Origin: Agrobacterium vitis | GTDB lineage: Bacteria > Pseudomonadota > Alphaproteobacteria > Rhizobiales > Rhizobiaceae | Length of the DNA stretch: 64,000 bases | Assembly (NCBI RefSeq): GCF_013426735.1 | Contig: NZ_AP023274.1 | Coordinates: 124,001 to 188,000 of the forward strand | Direction of reading: 5' to 3' | Part shown: one piece after another, positions 27,630-37,080 of the stretch | Layout of the letters: each line of letters begins with the position of its first letter | How positions within the stretch are numbered: position 1 is the stretch's first letter | Notes under the pieces: generated by a model | Seen by the model: only the letters and a program-made list of their open reading frames with translations | Database searches by the model: none | Told to the model about the DNA's origin: nothing | Translations under genes and position numbers: made by a program

Positions 27630-27684
27630 CTCTCACCTTTCAGCAGGCAAAAGAAAATCACTCACCAAAATGGCGCAAAAACTC

Positions 27685-27713
27685 TTGACGAGGATTCGAG
27701 GAAATGCGATTCT
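27685..27713 (+). promoter_or_regulatory. Promoter candidate for the repABC antisense RNA
   Basis: TTGACG at 27685 and GATTCT at 27708 are separated by 17 bases on the strand opposite to repB and repC. It is correctly placed to start the small RNA whose terminator is at 27735-27775. Confidence 0.5.
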
Positions 27714-27719
27714 GTTCTT

Positions 27720-27775
27720 GCTAGAGAGACAGAAGGGCTTCCACGACGGCGACGTTGGGGGAGCTCTTTTCTTTT
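27720..27775 (+). ncRNA. Countertranscribed RNA controlling repC
   Basis: All studied repABC operons encode a small antisense RNA between repB and repC that limits RepC synthesis and determines incompatibility. Here a promoter-like pair, a roughly 55-base transcript and an intrinsic terminator (27735-27775) lie in that gap in the right orientation. The 5' end is estimated from the -10 element. Confidence 0.75.
27735..27775 (+). terminator. Intrinsic terminator of the antisense RNA
   Basis: GGGCTTCC...ACGAC pairs with GTTGGGGGAGCTC around a six-base loop, with some G-U pairs. TTTTCTTTT follows at 27767-27775. In the repC mRNA the same DNA reads as the complementary hairpin, so it could take part in antisense control of repC. 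Confidence 0.75.
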
Positions 27776-27780
27776 GCGGA

Positions 27781-28803
27781 CTACTCTCCTTGTTTCTTCT
27801 GGTTCTGTGCTCGGTGCGCCTGATAAAGCGCAGGCAAGTGATCAATGACGAAGGCCGCGAAATCAGGCGTCGCCTTTCTGTCTATCGTTATTTCCAATTT
27901 GGATTTGCTTTGCGAAACCTGAGCCAATCGATCCCCATCAGGGGTCGCCATTATTTCCGGAAGTCCGCGAGAGACCCGCGGAGGCTTAAGGCTGACCAAT
28001 ACCGCCTTGAACCGCTCCGCAGATGGCAGTGCTTGTACTTCACGCGATAACGCGTACGTCGAGGCATCAGAAGGCGAGGGGGCCTTTTCGATAAGTTCCG
28101 TTAGTTGCTGCCAGCTGGGTCGGCCGACCCCTGGTGCGGGACCGATTGCATCGATCAGTTCCGGGGGGAGAGTGTCCACAAGCAAAAGCATTTTCGACAG
28201 GTTACTCTTGTCGATTGACATCGCGGCAATAACGATCTCGCGTGAAAATTGCTTATTCAGGCGATGTGCAAAACGTGCTTTCTCAATAAAGGTGAGATCC
28301 TGGCGTTCATTATTCTCCTGGCCCTGTGCAATGACCAATTGTTCGTCCGTCAAATCGCGAACAACCGCTTTGACCGGAAGACCTAATTCTGAAACGGCCT
28401 GAAGCCGACGGTGACCGAAGCCGACCTGATATCGGCCCGGCTGATCTGGGTGAGGGCGCACGAGGATTGGCACCTGCTGGCCCTGCTCTCGAATCGATTC
28501 GAGAAGTCCGTCGATGTCGCCAGGCATCCGGTCCTGCACGAAGGATGGATCTACCATCGCGACATCCAATTCGATGACCGCTTGGCCTTCAGCAAGACGC
28601 CGCTCTATCTCTTCAGCGCGACTCAACCGGTCATTCTGCTCACGCAGTGCGTTTCCAATATTCGCAGTCAGCTTTGTTGCCGGGTCGCGTTCTTTTCTGG
28701 CGACCCCTAGAAGCGGCATTGACCGCGTTTTACCTGCCCGGTTGTCAGAGGGCTTAGCGTCTTGGGCATCCGTTGAGACGCCAAGGATGTGCTTCCGGCT
28801 CAT
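27781..28803 (-). CDS. repB: RepB, ParB-type partition protein
   Basis: The 340-residue protein has the ParB/Srx core with the CTP-binding motif region YQVGFGHRRLQA and the second motif ENNERQDL, followed by a central helix-turn-helix (EIVIAAMSIDKSNLSKML). It binds centromere sites such as the palindrome beyond repC and works with RepA in plasmid partition. Its ATG overlaps the repA stop (ATGA), so the two are translationally coupled. Ranges are normal for the family. Confidence 0.96.
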   Translation of the reverse strand: MSRKHILGVSTDAQDAKPSDNRAGKTRSMPLLGVARKERDPATKLTANIGNALREQNDRLSRAEEIERRLAEGQAVIELDVAMVDPSFVQDRMPGDIDGLLESIREQGQQVPILVRPHPDQPGRYQVGFGHRRLQAVSELGLPVKAVVRDLTDEQLVIAQGQENNERQDLTFIEKARFAHRLNKQFSREIVIAAMSIDKSNLSKMLLLVDTLPPELIDAIGPAPGVGRPSWQQLTELIEKAPSPSDASTYALSREVQALPSAERFKAVLVSLKPPRVSRGLPEIMATPDGDRLAQVSQSKSKLEITIDRKATPDFAAFVIDHLPALYQAHRAQNQKKQGE

Positions 28804-30026
28804 GTGGTTCTACCCCATGCTTTTTTGATAAGAGATTCAATCTCATCATTTACAGCGTTCATAGCTTCCAAGGCGCGATCATAGGTTGATCGGGTAAACT
28901 GACCGCGTTCCACTTCAAAAAGTGTTTGGTTTGTCAGGCCCGCGTCTGAGACAGCCGTCGTTTTGAGCATTGGAAAATTGAGGACGTTCTCACCGAAAAT
29001 AGACCTGAGATAGCCAACCATTTGATTTTGTGGCCCATCACTCGGTTCGAAACGAGTGATAAGATAGCGCATCCAATTGAACTTGAACTCAGCGCCGGCG
29101 CTCTCAATTTCCCTCAACAAATTCGAGGTCATTGCCAGAAATTGGTTCATTGACATCACATCGAGCATCTGGGGGTGAACCGTCACAAGGATAGATGTTG
29201 CAGCCGTCAATGCTGAAAGCGTGAGGTAACCGAGTTGCGGAGGGCAATCGATGACGACGACATCATAATTATCTGCAATGTCTTCAATCGCTTGACTGAT
29301 GCGACCATAGAAGAGCGTGTCACCTTCCTTGCGCTTCATCAATGCACGAGGAGTGTCATGCTCAAACTCCATAAGTTCGAGATTGCCGGGAATGAGATGA
29401 AGGTCCGGAATATATGTTCCTCTAACAACCTGTTCGATCGGTACTTGCTCATCATCATATCTGATGGCGCCATAGAGGGTCTCGTTTGGACCGACATCCG
29501 TCTCCGGTTGGCTGCCAAAGAGCGCAGACAAGCTTGCCTGAGGATCGAGATCGATAGCAAGCACTCGGTAACCACGCATTGCGAGATATTGAGCCAAATG
29601 CGCAGCGGTCGTCGTTTTGCCCGAACCACCTTTGAAATTCATAACAGAAATGACTTGAAGCTGCTCCCCGTCTCGACGATGCGGAAGATAGCGACGGTTT
29701 CCACGACCAATCTGGTCCATATGTTTGCGGATCACGTGGATATCTTCAATCGAGAAAATGCGCCGGCCCCCGGGGCTCATGCTGACATTCAACTCTGGCA
29801 TTTCCGAAGCAATCTGTCGTAGATAAGACTCCCCAACGCCAAGCAGCTTGGACGCTTCAGACGGCCCGAATGACCTAATCCCCTTTTCGGAGGTCGGCGG
29901 GAAAACTTTCAAATGATGTGCTTGCAACTGGCTGGAAAGCGCGTCAGCGTGACGCTCCATCAAGGCAGTCAACCCCTCAATCATGGCATCAGTTTTCGGG
30001 GCGATCTTCGCCATGTCAAAACCCAT
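28800..30026 (-). CDS. repA: RepA, ParA-type partition ATPase
   Basis: The 408-residue protein has an N-terminal winged-helix DNA-binding part (about 50-110, GPSEASKLLGVGESYLRQI). A deviant Walker A ATPase follows, with FKGGSGKTTTAAHLAQ and IDLDPQASLSALFG, and with Walker B-like VVVIDCPPQLG. ParA-type ATPases segregate the plasmid with RepB. RepA also represses the operon from upstream sites, and a suitable dyad lies at 30035-30091. It is the first gene of repABC. Confidence 0.96.
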   Translation of the reverse strand: MGFDMAKIAPKTDAMIEGLTALMERHADALSSQLQAHHLKVFPPTSEKGIRSFGPSEASKLLGVGESYLRQIASEMPELNVSMSPGGRRIFSIEDIHVIRKHMDQIGRGNRRYLPHRRDGEQLQVISVMNFKGGSGKTTTAAHLAQYLAMRGYRVLAIDLDPQASLSALFGSQPETDVGPNETLYGAIRYDDEQVPIEQVVRGTYIPDLHLIPGNLELMEFEHDTPRALMKRKEGDTLFYGRISQAIEDIADNYDVVVIDCPPQLGYLTLSALTAATSILVTVHPQMLDVMSMNQFLAMTSNLLREIESAGAEFKFNWMRYLITRFEPSDGPQNQMVGYLRSIFGENVLNFPMLKTTAVSDAGLTNQTLFEVERGQFTRSTYDRALEAMNAVNDEIESLIKKAWGRTT

Positions 30027-30034
30027 TTTTTGCT

Positions 30035-30091
30035 ATCGGCGCTAATTTCCGCGAAACCAGTAAAATTTCGCCATTGATTATTAGCGCCGAT
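30035..30091 (-). promoter_or_regulatory. Inverted repeat upstream of repA, likely RepA/RepB operator
   Basis: ATCGGCGCTAAT (30035-30046) and ATTAGCGCCGAT (30080-30091) are perfect 12-base inverted arms, centre to centre 45 bases apart. They lie 9 to 65 bases upstream of the repA start. RepA with RepB represses repABC from operator dyads at this position in related plasmids. Confidence 0.7.
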
Positions 30092-30635
30092 TCGGATTTT
30101 CGAGCAAGGAGTTTAAGGTTGGTAAAAGGTTAACGTGTCTTCGCTGCATTGGGCGTTCCTGCCAATTTCACAATTGTATCTGATATTTAGACGGATTCTA
30201 GACCCTGGTGCCAGCTTTAACAAAATGCAGATCTGCAGTTTTGGAAAGTTGTTTTGCACAGATGTCGCGACGTTTTGCCTCCTAACCGCCCCACCGGCTC
30301 TCTAGAATCAGTGCCTTCAGCGCGTGATGATGCCATTGGAAGCCCAGACGTCACTGCGCAGTGGCCGGTGCGTGAGGCTTGGGCGTGAGGCTTGGGCGGC
30401 TTGTGGCTAACCGGCAAGGCGCAGGTCCGACTCCATAGTTTCCGGCATGCCATGATCTTATCATCGTCACGCAATACCAAACCCCACAGGAGATGCGTGA
30501 CAATGTCACCAACAGTGCTTCTGATGCTGCCCAAAGCAGGGGAGGGGAGGGGAGGCGGATCGGATTGACCTCGGTGTTCTCAACCTTCCGATCATCACGG
30601 TTTACGTTCAAAATCGGACACGCCATTGCCCGAAA
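30092..30635. other. Gene-free spacer between repA and the oxidase gene
   Basis: It should include the repABC promoter at its left end. A 13-base tandem repeat (GTGAGGCTTGGGC twice, near 30372-30397) and a G-rich tract at 30540-30560 occur. No coding frame is supported. The converging side is the 3' end of the oxidase gene. Confidence 0.45.
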
Positions 30636-31964
30636 CTACATCATCCCCGGCGCACCAAGGTTCGTGCCGTCAATCATGCGGCTATATCGAAATGGATGGG
30701 GATCGACGATCGGCGTATCTCCAGCGATCAGGTCGGCCGCAAGCTGGCCTGCTCCTGGCCCAATGCCGAAGCCATGGCCTGAATAGCCTGTCGACAGATA
30801 AAAGCCCGGCAATGAATCGATCGCGGAGATGACGGGAATTGCGTCCGGTGTGCAATCAACCAGGCCGCCCCAGCTTTGGACCACTTTCAGGTCCGCAAGT
30901 TCGGGGTAGGTTTTGCGCAGGAAATGCACCCCCATATCCACCAATGCGGGATCAGCGGGCGGATCAAGGGTGCGAGCCCGCTCAAACGGAGAAGGATGGT
31001 CAAGCTTCCAGCGCATGAATGCCTCCGGCCCCTCGAAAAATGAGCGGCCGATCGAAATCTTCAGCTTGGCGCGCCGCTTCTTGAACATGGGCCAGAATGG
31101 TCGTGCGTAGAGCAATCCTTGCGGCGAGATTTCGACGAGTCCACGCCCGCTGAGACCAACCGTATAGCCGCCGTCGAGCCGGCGTCGGATCGTGACATCC
31201 TCCATGGCAAGGCCACCTTCAGTCACCTTTGGTGCTGGCGCGGTATAGAACGATGTCGAACGCACAGATGCCTGCTGGAGAGGCAAGCCTTCGTGACGGC
31301 AGAACAGCGATGACCAGGCACCACCAGCGAGCAAGACCGCATTGGTGCGAATGACGCCCTTTTCGGTCACCACGGCCGAGACACGGCCTGCAGAGGTTTC
31401 AAGACCGCGTGCGGCGCAATTCTGATGCAATGTGGCACCATACCGACGCGCGCCTTCCGCGATGACGGGTCCGGCCATGGCTGGTTCAGCACGTCCGTCG
31501 CTCGGCGAATGCACGCCGCCGATCCAGTCGCCAATGCTGCCCGGCGTCATGTCCTTGGCTTCGGCAGCCGTCAATAGGCGGCTGTGCACCCCATAGTCGC
31601 GTGCCTGCGCAATCCATTGACTCCATTCTGCCATATCGGATTGGGATTTGGTAACATAGATGAGACCCGAACGCCGGAAACTGACATCGACCCCAAGGTC
31701 GCCACTCAGCTTGTTCCAGATTTCCACGCTATGCCGGGCCAGCTCCAATTCCCGGAGGTCGCGGTTCTGTTGCCGGCACCATCCCCAATTGCGACTCGAT
31801 TGCTCGCCACAGATGACGCCCTTTTCCAGAAGGGCCACGGAATGGCCCTTTCTGGCCAGCGCGTAGGCGGCCGAGACACCTGCAATGCCGCCGCCAATAA
31901 CCACGACATCTGCGGATGCGGGCAGATGTTCATCACTGAAGACCTTTTGGACGGGTGGAGACAT
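30636..31964 (-). CDS. FAD-dependent DadA/DAO-family oxidoreductase
   Basis: The 442-residue flavoprotein has the N-terminal dinucleotide fold VVVIGGGIAGVSAAYALA followed by LLEKG, a substrate domain, and a C-terminal FAD segment (GFYLSTGYSGHGFGIGPGAG). It would oxidise an amino acid, N-methyl amino acid or amine to the imino compound. AGAGGG lies upstream of ATG 31964. It follows the XRE-cupin gene by 54 bases on the same strand, and both are divergent from a polar amino acid ABC operon. The likely role is the first step in degrading the imported solute. Confidence 0.9.
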   Translation of the reverse strand: MSPPVQKVFSDEHLPASADVVVIGGGIAGVSAAYALARKGHSVALLEKGVICGEQSSRNWGWCRQQNRDLRELELARHSVEIWNKLSGDLGVDVSFRRSGLIYVTKSQSDMAEWSQWIAQARDYGVHSRLLTAAEAKDMTPGSIGDWIGGVHSPSDGRAEPAMAGPVIAEGARRYGATLHQNCAARGLETSAGRVSAVVTEKGVIRTNAVLLAGGAWSSLFCRHEGLPLQQASVRSTSFYTAPAPKVTEGGLAMEDVTIRRRLDGGYTVGLSGRGLVEISPQGLLYARPFWPMFKKRRAKLKISIGRSFFEGPEAFMRWKLDHPSPFERARTLDPPADPALVDMGVHFLRKTYPELADLKVVQSWGGLVDCTPDAIPVISAIDSLPGFYLSTGYSGHGFGIGPGAGQLAADLIAGDTPIVDPHPFRYSRMIDGTNLGAPGMM

Positions 31965-32018
31965 GGATTACCCTCTTAATTCCAGTGCTTTTTCAACGGA
32001 TTTGCAGCGCATCTGCTC

Positions 32019-32618
32019 TCACAAATGCGTGTCGAGCACACTCATGATCCACATGAGCGTGACTTGCCCGTCGGATCGATTGTAGACTTGGTGTGGAATA
32101 TCGCTCTTAAATTGAAAGCTATCGCCTTCACCAAGAACGGAAATGGTTTCGCCAACCTTCAGCGTCACTTCTCCAGTCATCACGAAACCACCTTTTTGTC
32201 CCTGACCGATCAGCACATCCTGCGTCTCACTGCCGGGTGGCATCGTCACGATCATGAAGCGAAGGTTCTGATCGGGCTGTGGTGACAGCAGTTCTTTGGT
32301 CAGTCCGCTGTCGTTCATGACCACGCTCAGGCGATCACTCTTGCGCCGAACAAAGGCTGGATCATCGTCGGGTATTGTCTCCTGGACACTCAGGAATTCC
32401 CAGAGATTGACCCCGAGTGCGACCCGTAGACGCTGTAACGTCTTCATCGAGGGGTTGGACAGCCCTCGCTCGATTTGACTGATGATGCCAGCAGACACCC
32501 CGGCCTTGGCGGCAAGATCAAGGATTGTGAGGCCGCGCTCGCCACGTAATTTACGAAGGCGTTCGCCCATTCTCTGAGCGTCCCCTGGCGACAGCGACCA
32601 TGCGGAGGATGAACTCAT
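32019..32618 (-). CDS. XRE-family regulator with C-terminal cupin
   Basis: The 199-residue protein has an N-terminal XRE helix-turn-helix (about 17-72: GLTILDLAAKAGVSAGIISQ) and a C-terminal cupin_2 domain (about 120-195: GQKGGFVMTGEVTLKVGE). This PuuR-like architecture is typical of repressors of amino acid and polyamine catabolism. It starts the oxidase unit and is divergent from the ABC transporter, so the 317-base gap between them is the probable control region. Confidence 0.92.
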   Translation of the reverse strand: MSSSSAWSLSPGDAQRMGERLRKLRGERGLTILDLAAKAGVSAGIISQIERGLSNPSMKTLQRLRVALGVNLWEFLSVQETIPDDDPAFVRRKSDRLSVVMNDSGLTKELLSPQPDQNLRFMIVTMPPGSETQDVLIGQGQKGGFVMTGEVTLKVGETISVLGEGDSFQFKSDIPHQVYNRSDGQVTLMWIMSVLDTHL

Positions 32619-32935
32619 GCGGATACCCGGATCTTCAACAAGGCCAACTCATTTTCAATTTAGCATCAGAATTTCATTTTCTTACTGTAGCTAGGGTTAA
32701 ATCAAGCCTCGCGATTGCGCAATCTTAAAATGACGGCAATTCTCCGGTCAACTGCATAGATTTTCTTCTTTTGCTTTTAAATTTAGCATAAAGATATAAT
32801 AATGAGCATTTTTGCCTGTTTTATTTGCAATAATACTTAACAAGAGACATTGACATAAAAATCATTATATTGAAAAATTTGTGCCTAGAGTGAAATTCGC
32901 AGCCATTGCCAGTTCCGTGCAACAGGAGAGCAGTT
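32619..32935. other. Divergent control region of oxidase and ABC operons
   Basis: This AT-rich gap separates the XRE-cupin regulator from the substrate-binding protein gene. TTGACA at 32850 is the best -35 candidate on the plus strand, but no good -10 follows at 17 bases. I cannot assign the operator from sequence alone. Confidence 0.4.
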
Positions 32936-33883
32936 ATGTTCGAGAAGACATCGAAATTCACCTTGTCCCGCCGCCGTTTACTTACCTATAGCGCAGGTGT
33001 CGCTGCCGGCTCGTTGATCGGCACTCGTGCGTTCGCCGCAGACAAGCCCAAGCTCAAAACGGTCAAGGAAGGCGTCATCACCATTGCCATGAGCGGAACG
33101 ATGCCCGTGACAGGCCTCAAGGATGGCAAGATCACGGGCAGTGATGCGGAGATGGTTGTTGCCATCGCCGAGCGGCTCGGCCTCGGCGTCGAGCCGAATG
33201 TTATGGCATGGTCGGCGACAGTGGAATCCATCAAGACCGGTCGCGCCGATATCATGTGCGGTGACATGGGCTGGAACACCAATCGCGCCAATGCGATGCT
33301 GTTGACCGACGCAATATATTTCGACAGTAATTACATTACTATGCACAAGTCGATGCCGTTCAAGGACATGTTCGACATAAATGACGCCAAGGGTTACACC
33401 ATCGGCACAGGCACAGGCTACAGTTATGTTCCAGATCTGAAGAAGATCCCCGGCATCAAAGAAGTCAAACTTTACGACAACGTCGATGCCTGCGTTCGTG
33501 ACGTGCTGGCCGGACGTCTCGATTTTGCTGTGCTCGATGCCATGAACATCGACTACATGATCCTGCAAAACCCGGGTCTCGACCTGAAACAGCTGCCGAT
33601 CAAGCCCAATACTGAATACCCAAACCTGTCCGGTCGGGGCCAGGCCGTCATGGGTATGAATATCGACAATACCGACCTGTTCGATGCCATGAATGAGGGC
33701 GTCAAATGGTTGTGGCGGTCCAAGAAGAACGCTGAGATCATGGCGCGCAACGGCATGACGAGCTCAAATTACATGGTTCCGCTGGCAAAGAACCCACGCG
33801 ACGGCGTCGATCGTGACGACAAGGGCGGCTACATTGGCCCCGCGGCGCACACACCGAAGGATTTTTCGGCGTATTTTGCCTGA
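32936..33883 (+). CDS. Polar amino acid ABC transporter substrate-binding protein
   Basis: The 315-residue protein has a twin-arginine-like signal (SRRRLLTYSAGVAAG, cleavage near AFA-AD), then a type II SBP_bac_3 fold with TIAMSGTMPVTG at the mature start. AGGAGAG lies before ATG 32936. It delivers an amino acid or small amine to the permeases at 34837-36185. The linked DadA-like oxidase and isochorismatase-like hydrolase suggest a modified amino acid or amine as ligand. Confidence 0.92.
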   Translation: MFEKTSKFTLSRRRLLTYSAGVAAGSLIGTRAFAADKPKLKTVKEGVITIAMSGTMPVTGLKDGKITGSDAEMVVAIAERLGLGVEPNVMAWSATVESIKTGRADIMCGDMGWNTNRANAMLLTDAIYFDSNYITMHKSMPFKDMFDINDAKGYTIGTGTGYSYVPDLKKIPGIKEVKLYDNVDACVRDVLAGRLDFAVLDAMNIDYMILQNPGLDLKQLPIKPNTEYPNLSGRGQAVMGMNIDNTDLFDAMNEGVKWLWRSKKNAEIMARNGMTSSNYMVPLAKNPRDGVDRDDKGGYIGPAAHTPKDFSAYFA

Positions 33884-34006
33884 TTTTGCGCGGTATATTC
33901 GACCGCAAGTCATTTTCTCAATGCCTGTATGGCGGTCATACACAATTCTGGCGGGGGCGGATCGCCGCTCCTGTTCATCCAATGACCACAATGAGGGAGC
34001 GGTAGA

Positions 34007-34840
34007 ATGTCCGAAGAACTGGTCTCAGGCCCGGTCGCCGATAATTGCACCAGCATTTTCCCGCTTCCACTCGTGCGGATCGAGAATCTGCATAAATATT
34101 ATGGTCCACTTGAAGTCCTCAAGGGGATCGACATTGACGTGCATGCGGGCGAAAAAATCTCGATTATCGGGCCGAGTGGCTCCGGAAAGACAACGCTCTT
34201 GCGCTGTATCAATTTCATCGAGACACCAACGAGCGGTCGCATCTCCATTGACGGCGAACCGATTGGAGAGAAGCAGGTTGATGGGCGTCGGATCGCGCTG
34301 TCGGATCGGGCACTTGCCCGCCAACGCGCCCGGATCGGCATGGTGTTCCAGCGCTTTAATCTGTTTCCACATCTCACCGTTTTGCAAAATATCCAGATCG
34401 GGCCCATCAAGGTAGGGCGGCGGCCCGCCGCCGAGGTGCGTGAACTTGCGCTCGAACTGCTCGACAAGGTCGGCCTGGCCGACAAGCGCGATGCCTATCC
34501 CGAAATGCTCTCGGGCGGTCAGCAACAGCGCGTTGCAATCGCGCGCGCACTTGCCATGCAGCCCCGTGTGATGCTCTTCGACGAGGCGACCTCCGCGCTT
34601 GACCCTGAACTGGTTGGCGATGTGCTGAACGTCATGGCGCAACTGGCGCGAGATGGCATGACCATGATCATTGTAACGCATGAGATGCAATTTGCCGAAG
34701 AAATCTCCGACCGTGTGGTCTTTATGGATGGCGGTCGGGTCGTCGAACAAGGTCCGCCTCGTCACATCTTCCACGCTCCAGATCATCCGCGTACCCAGTC
34801 TTTCTTGCGGGCAGTGTTACGAAAGCAAGTGCTGCAATGA
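34007..34840 (+). CDS. Polar amino acid ABC transporter ATPase
   Basis: The 277-residue ATPase has Walker [10 protein letters not shown] (residues 55-63), Q-loop [10 protein letters not shown], signature [15 protein letters not shown], Walker [15 protein letters not shown] and H-loop VTHEMQFA. It has a 20-residue N-terminal extension before the usual start. Its stop overlaps the ATG of the first permease (ATGA). A 123-base gap with short inverted repeats separates it from the binding-protein gene, which may explain higher expression of the latter. Confidence 0.94.
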   Translation: MSEELVSGPVADNCTSIFPLPLVRIENLHKYYGPLEVLKGIDIDVHAGEKISIIGPSGSGKTTLLRCINFIETPTSGRISIDGEPIGEKQVDGRRIALSDRALARQRARIGMVFQRFNLFPHLTVLQNIQIGPIKVGRRPAAEVRELALELLDKVGLADKRDAYPEMLSGGQQQRVAIARALAMQPRVMLFDEATSALDPELVGDVLNVMAQLARDGMTMIIVTHEMQFAEEISDRVVFMDGGRVVEQGPPRHIFHAPDHPRTQSFLRAVLRKQVLQ

Positions 34841-35514
34841 CAGAAGGCGCATGGCTCCGGTTCTATGACAATCTTCCCTATTTTGTGAACGCGTTGTTTG
34901 CTGGCGTGGTGATGACGGTGATCGTGACCCTTGGCGCTCTGGTGGTCTCGCTGCTGCTCGGCCTGATGCTGGCCTGCCTCAAGGCGACCGGTTCACGCAC
35001 GTTCGCGGTTCTTATCTATGTCTATGTTGAGGTGTTCCGCGCCATTCCCGTGCTGACACAGCTGTTCATCATCTATTTCGGATTGGCGACAATCGGCATC
35101 AAGCTTGATCCTATTCCAGCTGCGATTATCGGCTTCGGACTGAATGGCGGGGCTTATCTGGCCGAGGTTTTCCGCGCCGGGATTGAGGGAGTTGACCGTG
35201 GGCAGACCGAGGCGGCCAAAGCCATCGGCATGCCACCGGCCATGATCCTGTTTTCGATTGTTCTGCCACAGGCGATCAGGATCATTCTTCCCTCGCTTGC
35301 CAATTTCTCGATCGGCCTGTTGAAAGAGACATCGCTCGCCTCGGCAGTGGCGGCTCCCGAACTCAGTTTTCAGGCGCATATGCTGATCGACCGGACGTTT
35401 CTCAGCACGCAGATCTATTGTCTCGTGGCGCTGGTTTATCTGGCGCTGAGCCTGCCGCTGTCATACCTATCACGCGCGCTTGAGCGCCGCTTTGGACGAG
35501 GTGTGCGCATATGA
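34837..35514 (+). CDS. Polar amino acid ABC permease 1
   Basis: The 225-residue inner-membrane protein has about five transmembrane helices and the HisMQ-type EAA loop ([19 protein letters not shown]). It probably forms a heterodimer with the next gene product, whose start overlaps its stop by four bases. Confidence 0.93.
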   Translation: MTEGAWLRFYDNLPYFVNALFAGVVMTVIVTLGALVVSLLLGLMLACLKATGSRTFAVLIYVYVEVFRAIPVLTQLFIIYFGLATIGIKLDPIPAAIIGFGLNGGAYLAEVFRAGIEGVDRGQTEAAKAIGMPPAMILFSIVLPQAIRIILPSLANFSIGLLKETSLASAVAAPELSFQAHMLIDRTFLSTQIYCLVALVYLALSLPLSYLSRALERRFGRGVRI

Positions 35515-36185
35515 TCTCCGCACGTACGATGGAACTGATCGGCGAATGGATGCCGCAATTGCTGGTCGCGGCCGGGCAAACGCTACAAATGGCGGGTCTG
35601 GCCTATATTCTTGGGGCCGTCGTCGGGCTTTTGCTGACGCTCGGGCTCAGGTCCCGATATGGCATCGTGGCAAGGGGCTGCCGGATCTATATTGAGCTTA
35701 TCCGCAGTACACCGACGCTGACGCAGCTCTTTCTTATCTATTTTGGTCTTGCCTCTGTTGGCCTTGTCATCCCCAGTTTCGAGGCTGCCGTGTTGGCCCT
35801 TGGACTGCACTACGCCGCCTATATGGCGGAAATCTATCGCTCCGGTATTGCTGCGGTCGATCAAGGTCAGACGGAGGCCGCACAGGCTATCGGCATGACA
35901 CGGTTGGAAACCATGCGCTACGTGGTCCTGCCCCAATCCGTCAGCATCATCCTGCCACCAATGACCAATTCCGCCATCTCGATGCTAAAAGACACCTCTG
36001 TCGCATCCCTCATTTCTGCGCCGGAACTGATGCTGCGTGCCAACGATCTCGCAAGCGAATACTATATGCCCATGCAGCTCTACCTGATTACGGGGGTGAT
36101 GTATTTCATCATGGCCTATCCGCTATCGCTGGGCGTACGTTATCTCGAACACGTGGCAGCCTACGGTCGCCGGAAGGCTGGTTGA
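35511..36185 (+). CDS. Polar amino acid ABC permease 2
   Basis: The 224-residue protein has the same fold as its neighbour, with the EAA loop QGQTEAAQAIGMTRLETMR. The ATG overlaps the stop of permease 1. The stop is two bases before the ATG of the isochorismatase-like gene, so the operon continues. Confidence 0.93.
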   Translation: MISARTMELIGEWMPQLLVAAGQTLQMAGLAYILGAVVGLLLTLGLRSRYGIVARGCRIYIELIRSTPTLTQLFLIYFGLASVGLVIPSFEAAVLALGLHYAAYMAEIYRSGIAAVDQGQTEAAQAIGMTRLETMRYVVLPQSVSIILPPMTNSAISMLKDTSVASLISAPELMLRANDLASEYYMPMQLYLITGVMYFIMAYPLSLGVRYLEHVAAYGRRKAG

Positions 36186-36187
36186 AG

Positions 36188-36832
36188 ATGAAAATCGGAG
36201 ATGGCCGTATTGAGATTGAAATGCCGCTTGCCGGGAGACGGCGGGCGCTTTTGGTTATCGACGTACAACCCGCCACGCTGTCGGCGGATGCTGCATTTCA
36301 GACGCTCGAACGAATAAGGGCCTATATCCGAAACGCCAATTATGATGCCTATGTCATTGCCAGTTTTCATGCGCCTGATGGTTCCATGTTTGAGCGCCAG
36401 CTTCAATGGACCCTGTCAAAAGATGCGGCAGGCCCGGTCGATCCTGTGATCGCAGCCATAATCGCTGCAACCGGAAAACCATGGTTTGCGCTGGATAAAA
36501 CCGTTCGGTCGGTGTTTAAGGCAGAGAAAGATGATCCGTTGCGAGACTTTCTCACAGCTCATGAAATTGATGAGCTACACATGACGGGATTTGACATCAA
36601 TGATTGCGTGCTTGCTTCGGCCTACGACGGGCTCGACCGAGGCTATTTTAGCTTCGTCATTGAAGAATGCAGCGGCCGCACGGATGCTGACAGGCTTGTC
36701 ACCGATGCCGCCTTGACCGTCTTGAGAAAGCAGGCCATGACCAATCGCAGCTCAAGGTCGGCTTCGATTGCTGTTGAGATTTCGCTGGGGCAGATGGGCG
36801 GACATTCATCGCAGGCTACTCTGGGCCTATGA
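36188..36832 (+). CDS. Isochorismatase-like cysteine hydrolase
   Basis: The 214-residue protein has the isochorismatase-like triad: Asp in LLVIDVQPA, Lys in ALDKTVRSVF and Cys in DINDCVLASAYDG. Such enzymes hydrolyse amides, carbamates or related C-N bonds. I start at ATG 36188; a TTG two codons earlier overlaps the permease stop and is also possible. As the last gene of the ABC operon, it may release ammonia or an amino acid from the imported compound. Confidence 0.88.
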   Translation: MKIGDGRIEIEMPLAGRRRALLVIDVQPATLSADAAFQTLERIRAYIRNANYDAYVIASFHAPDGSMFERQLQWTLSKDAAGPVDPVIAAIIAATGKPWFALDKTVRSVFKAEKDDPLRDFLTAHEIDELHMTGFDINDCVLASAYDGLDRGYFSFVIEECSGRTDADRLVTDAALTVLRKQAMTNRSSRSASIAVEISLGQMGGHSSQATLGL

Positions 36833-37080
36833 TAATTCAGCCCTTCATTTTCAATGGATTGTTGCCAAGACCAAAATCATGCACAATTAATAATTCGAAC
36901 GTGCTCGTCCAGGGTGGCAAAGGCCTCTATTTCCGGTACATCATCAGAATGGCAACGCTAGGCGTCATCTTCTGTTTGAATGATCGCTCCACCCTATCAA
37001 GGATCAATCGCCAAGTGAAAAGATCAGGCTTATCCTTTGACCCGGTTCCTGTCACATCCGAAGGAATACCAACGCAAAAG

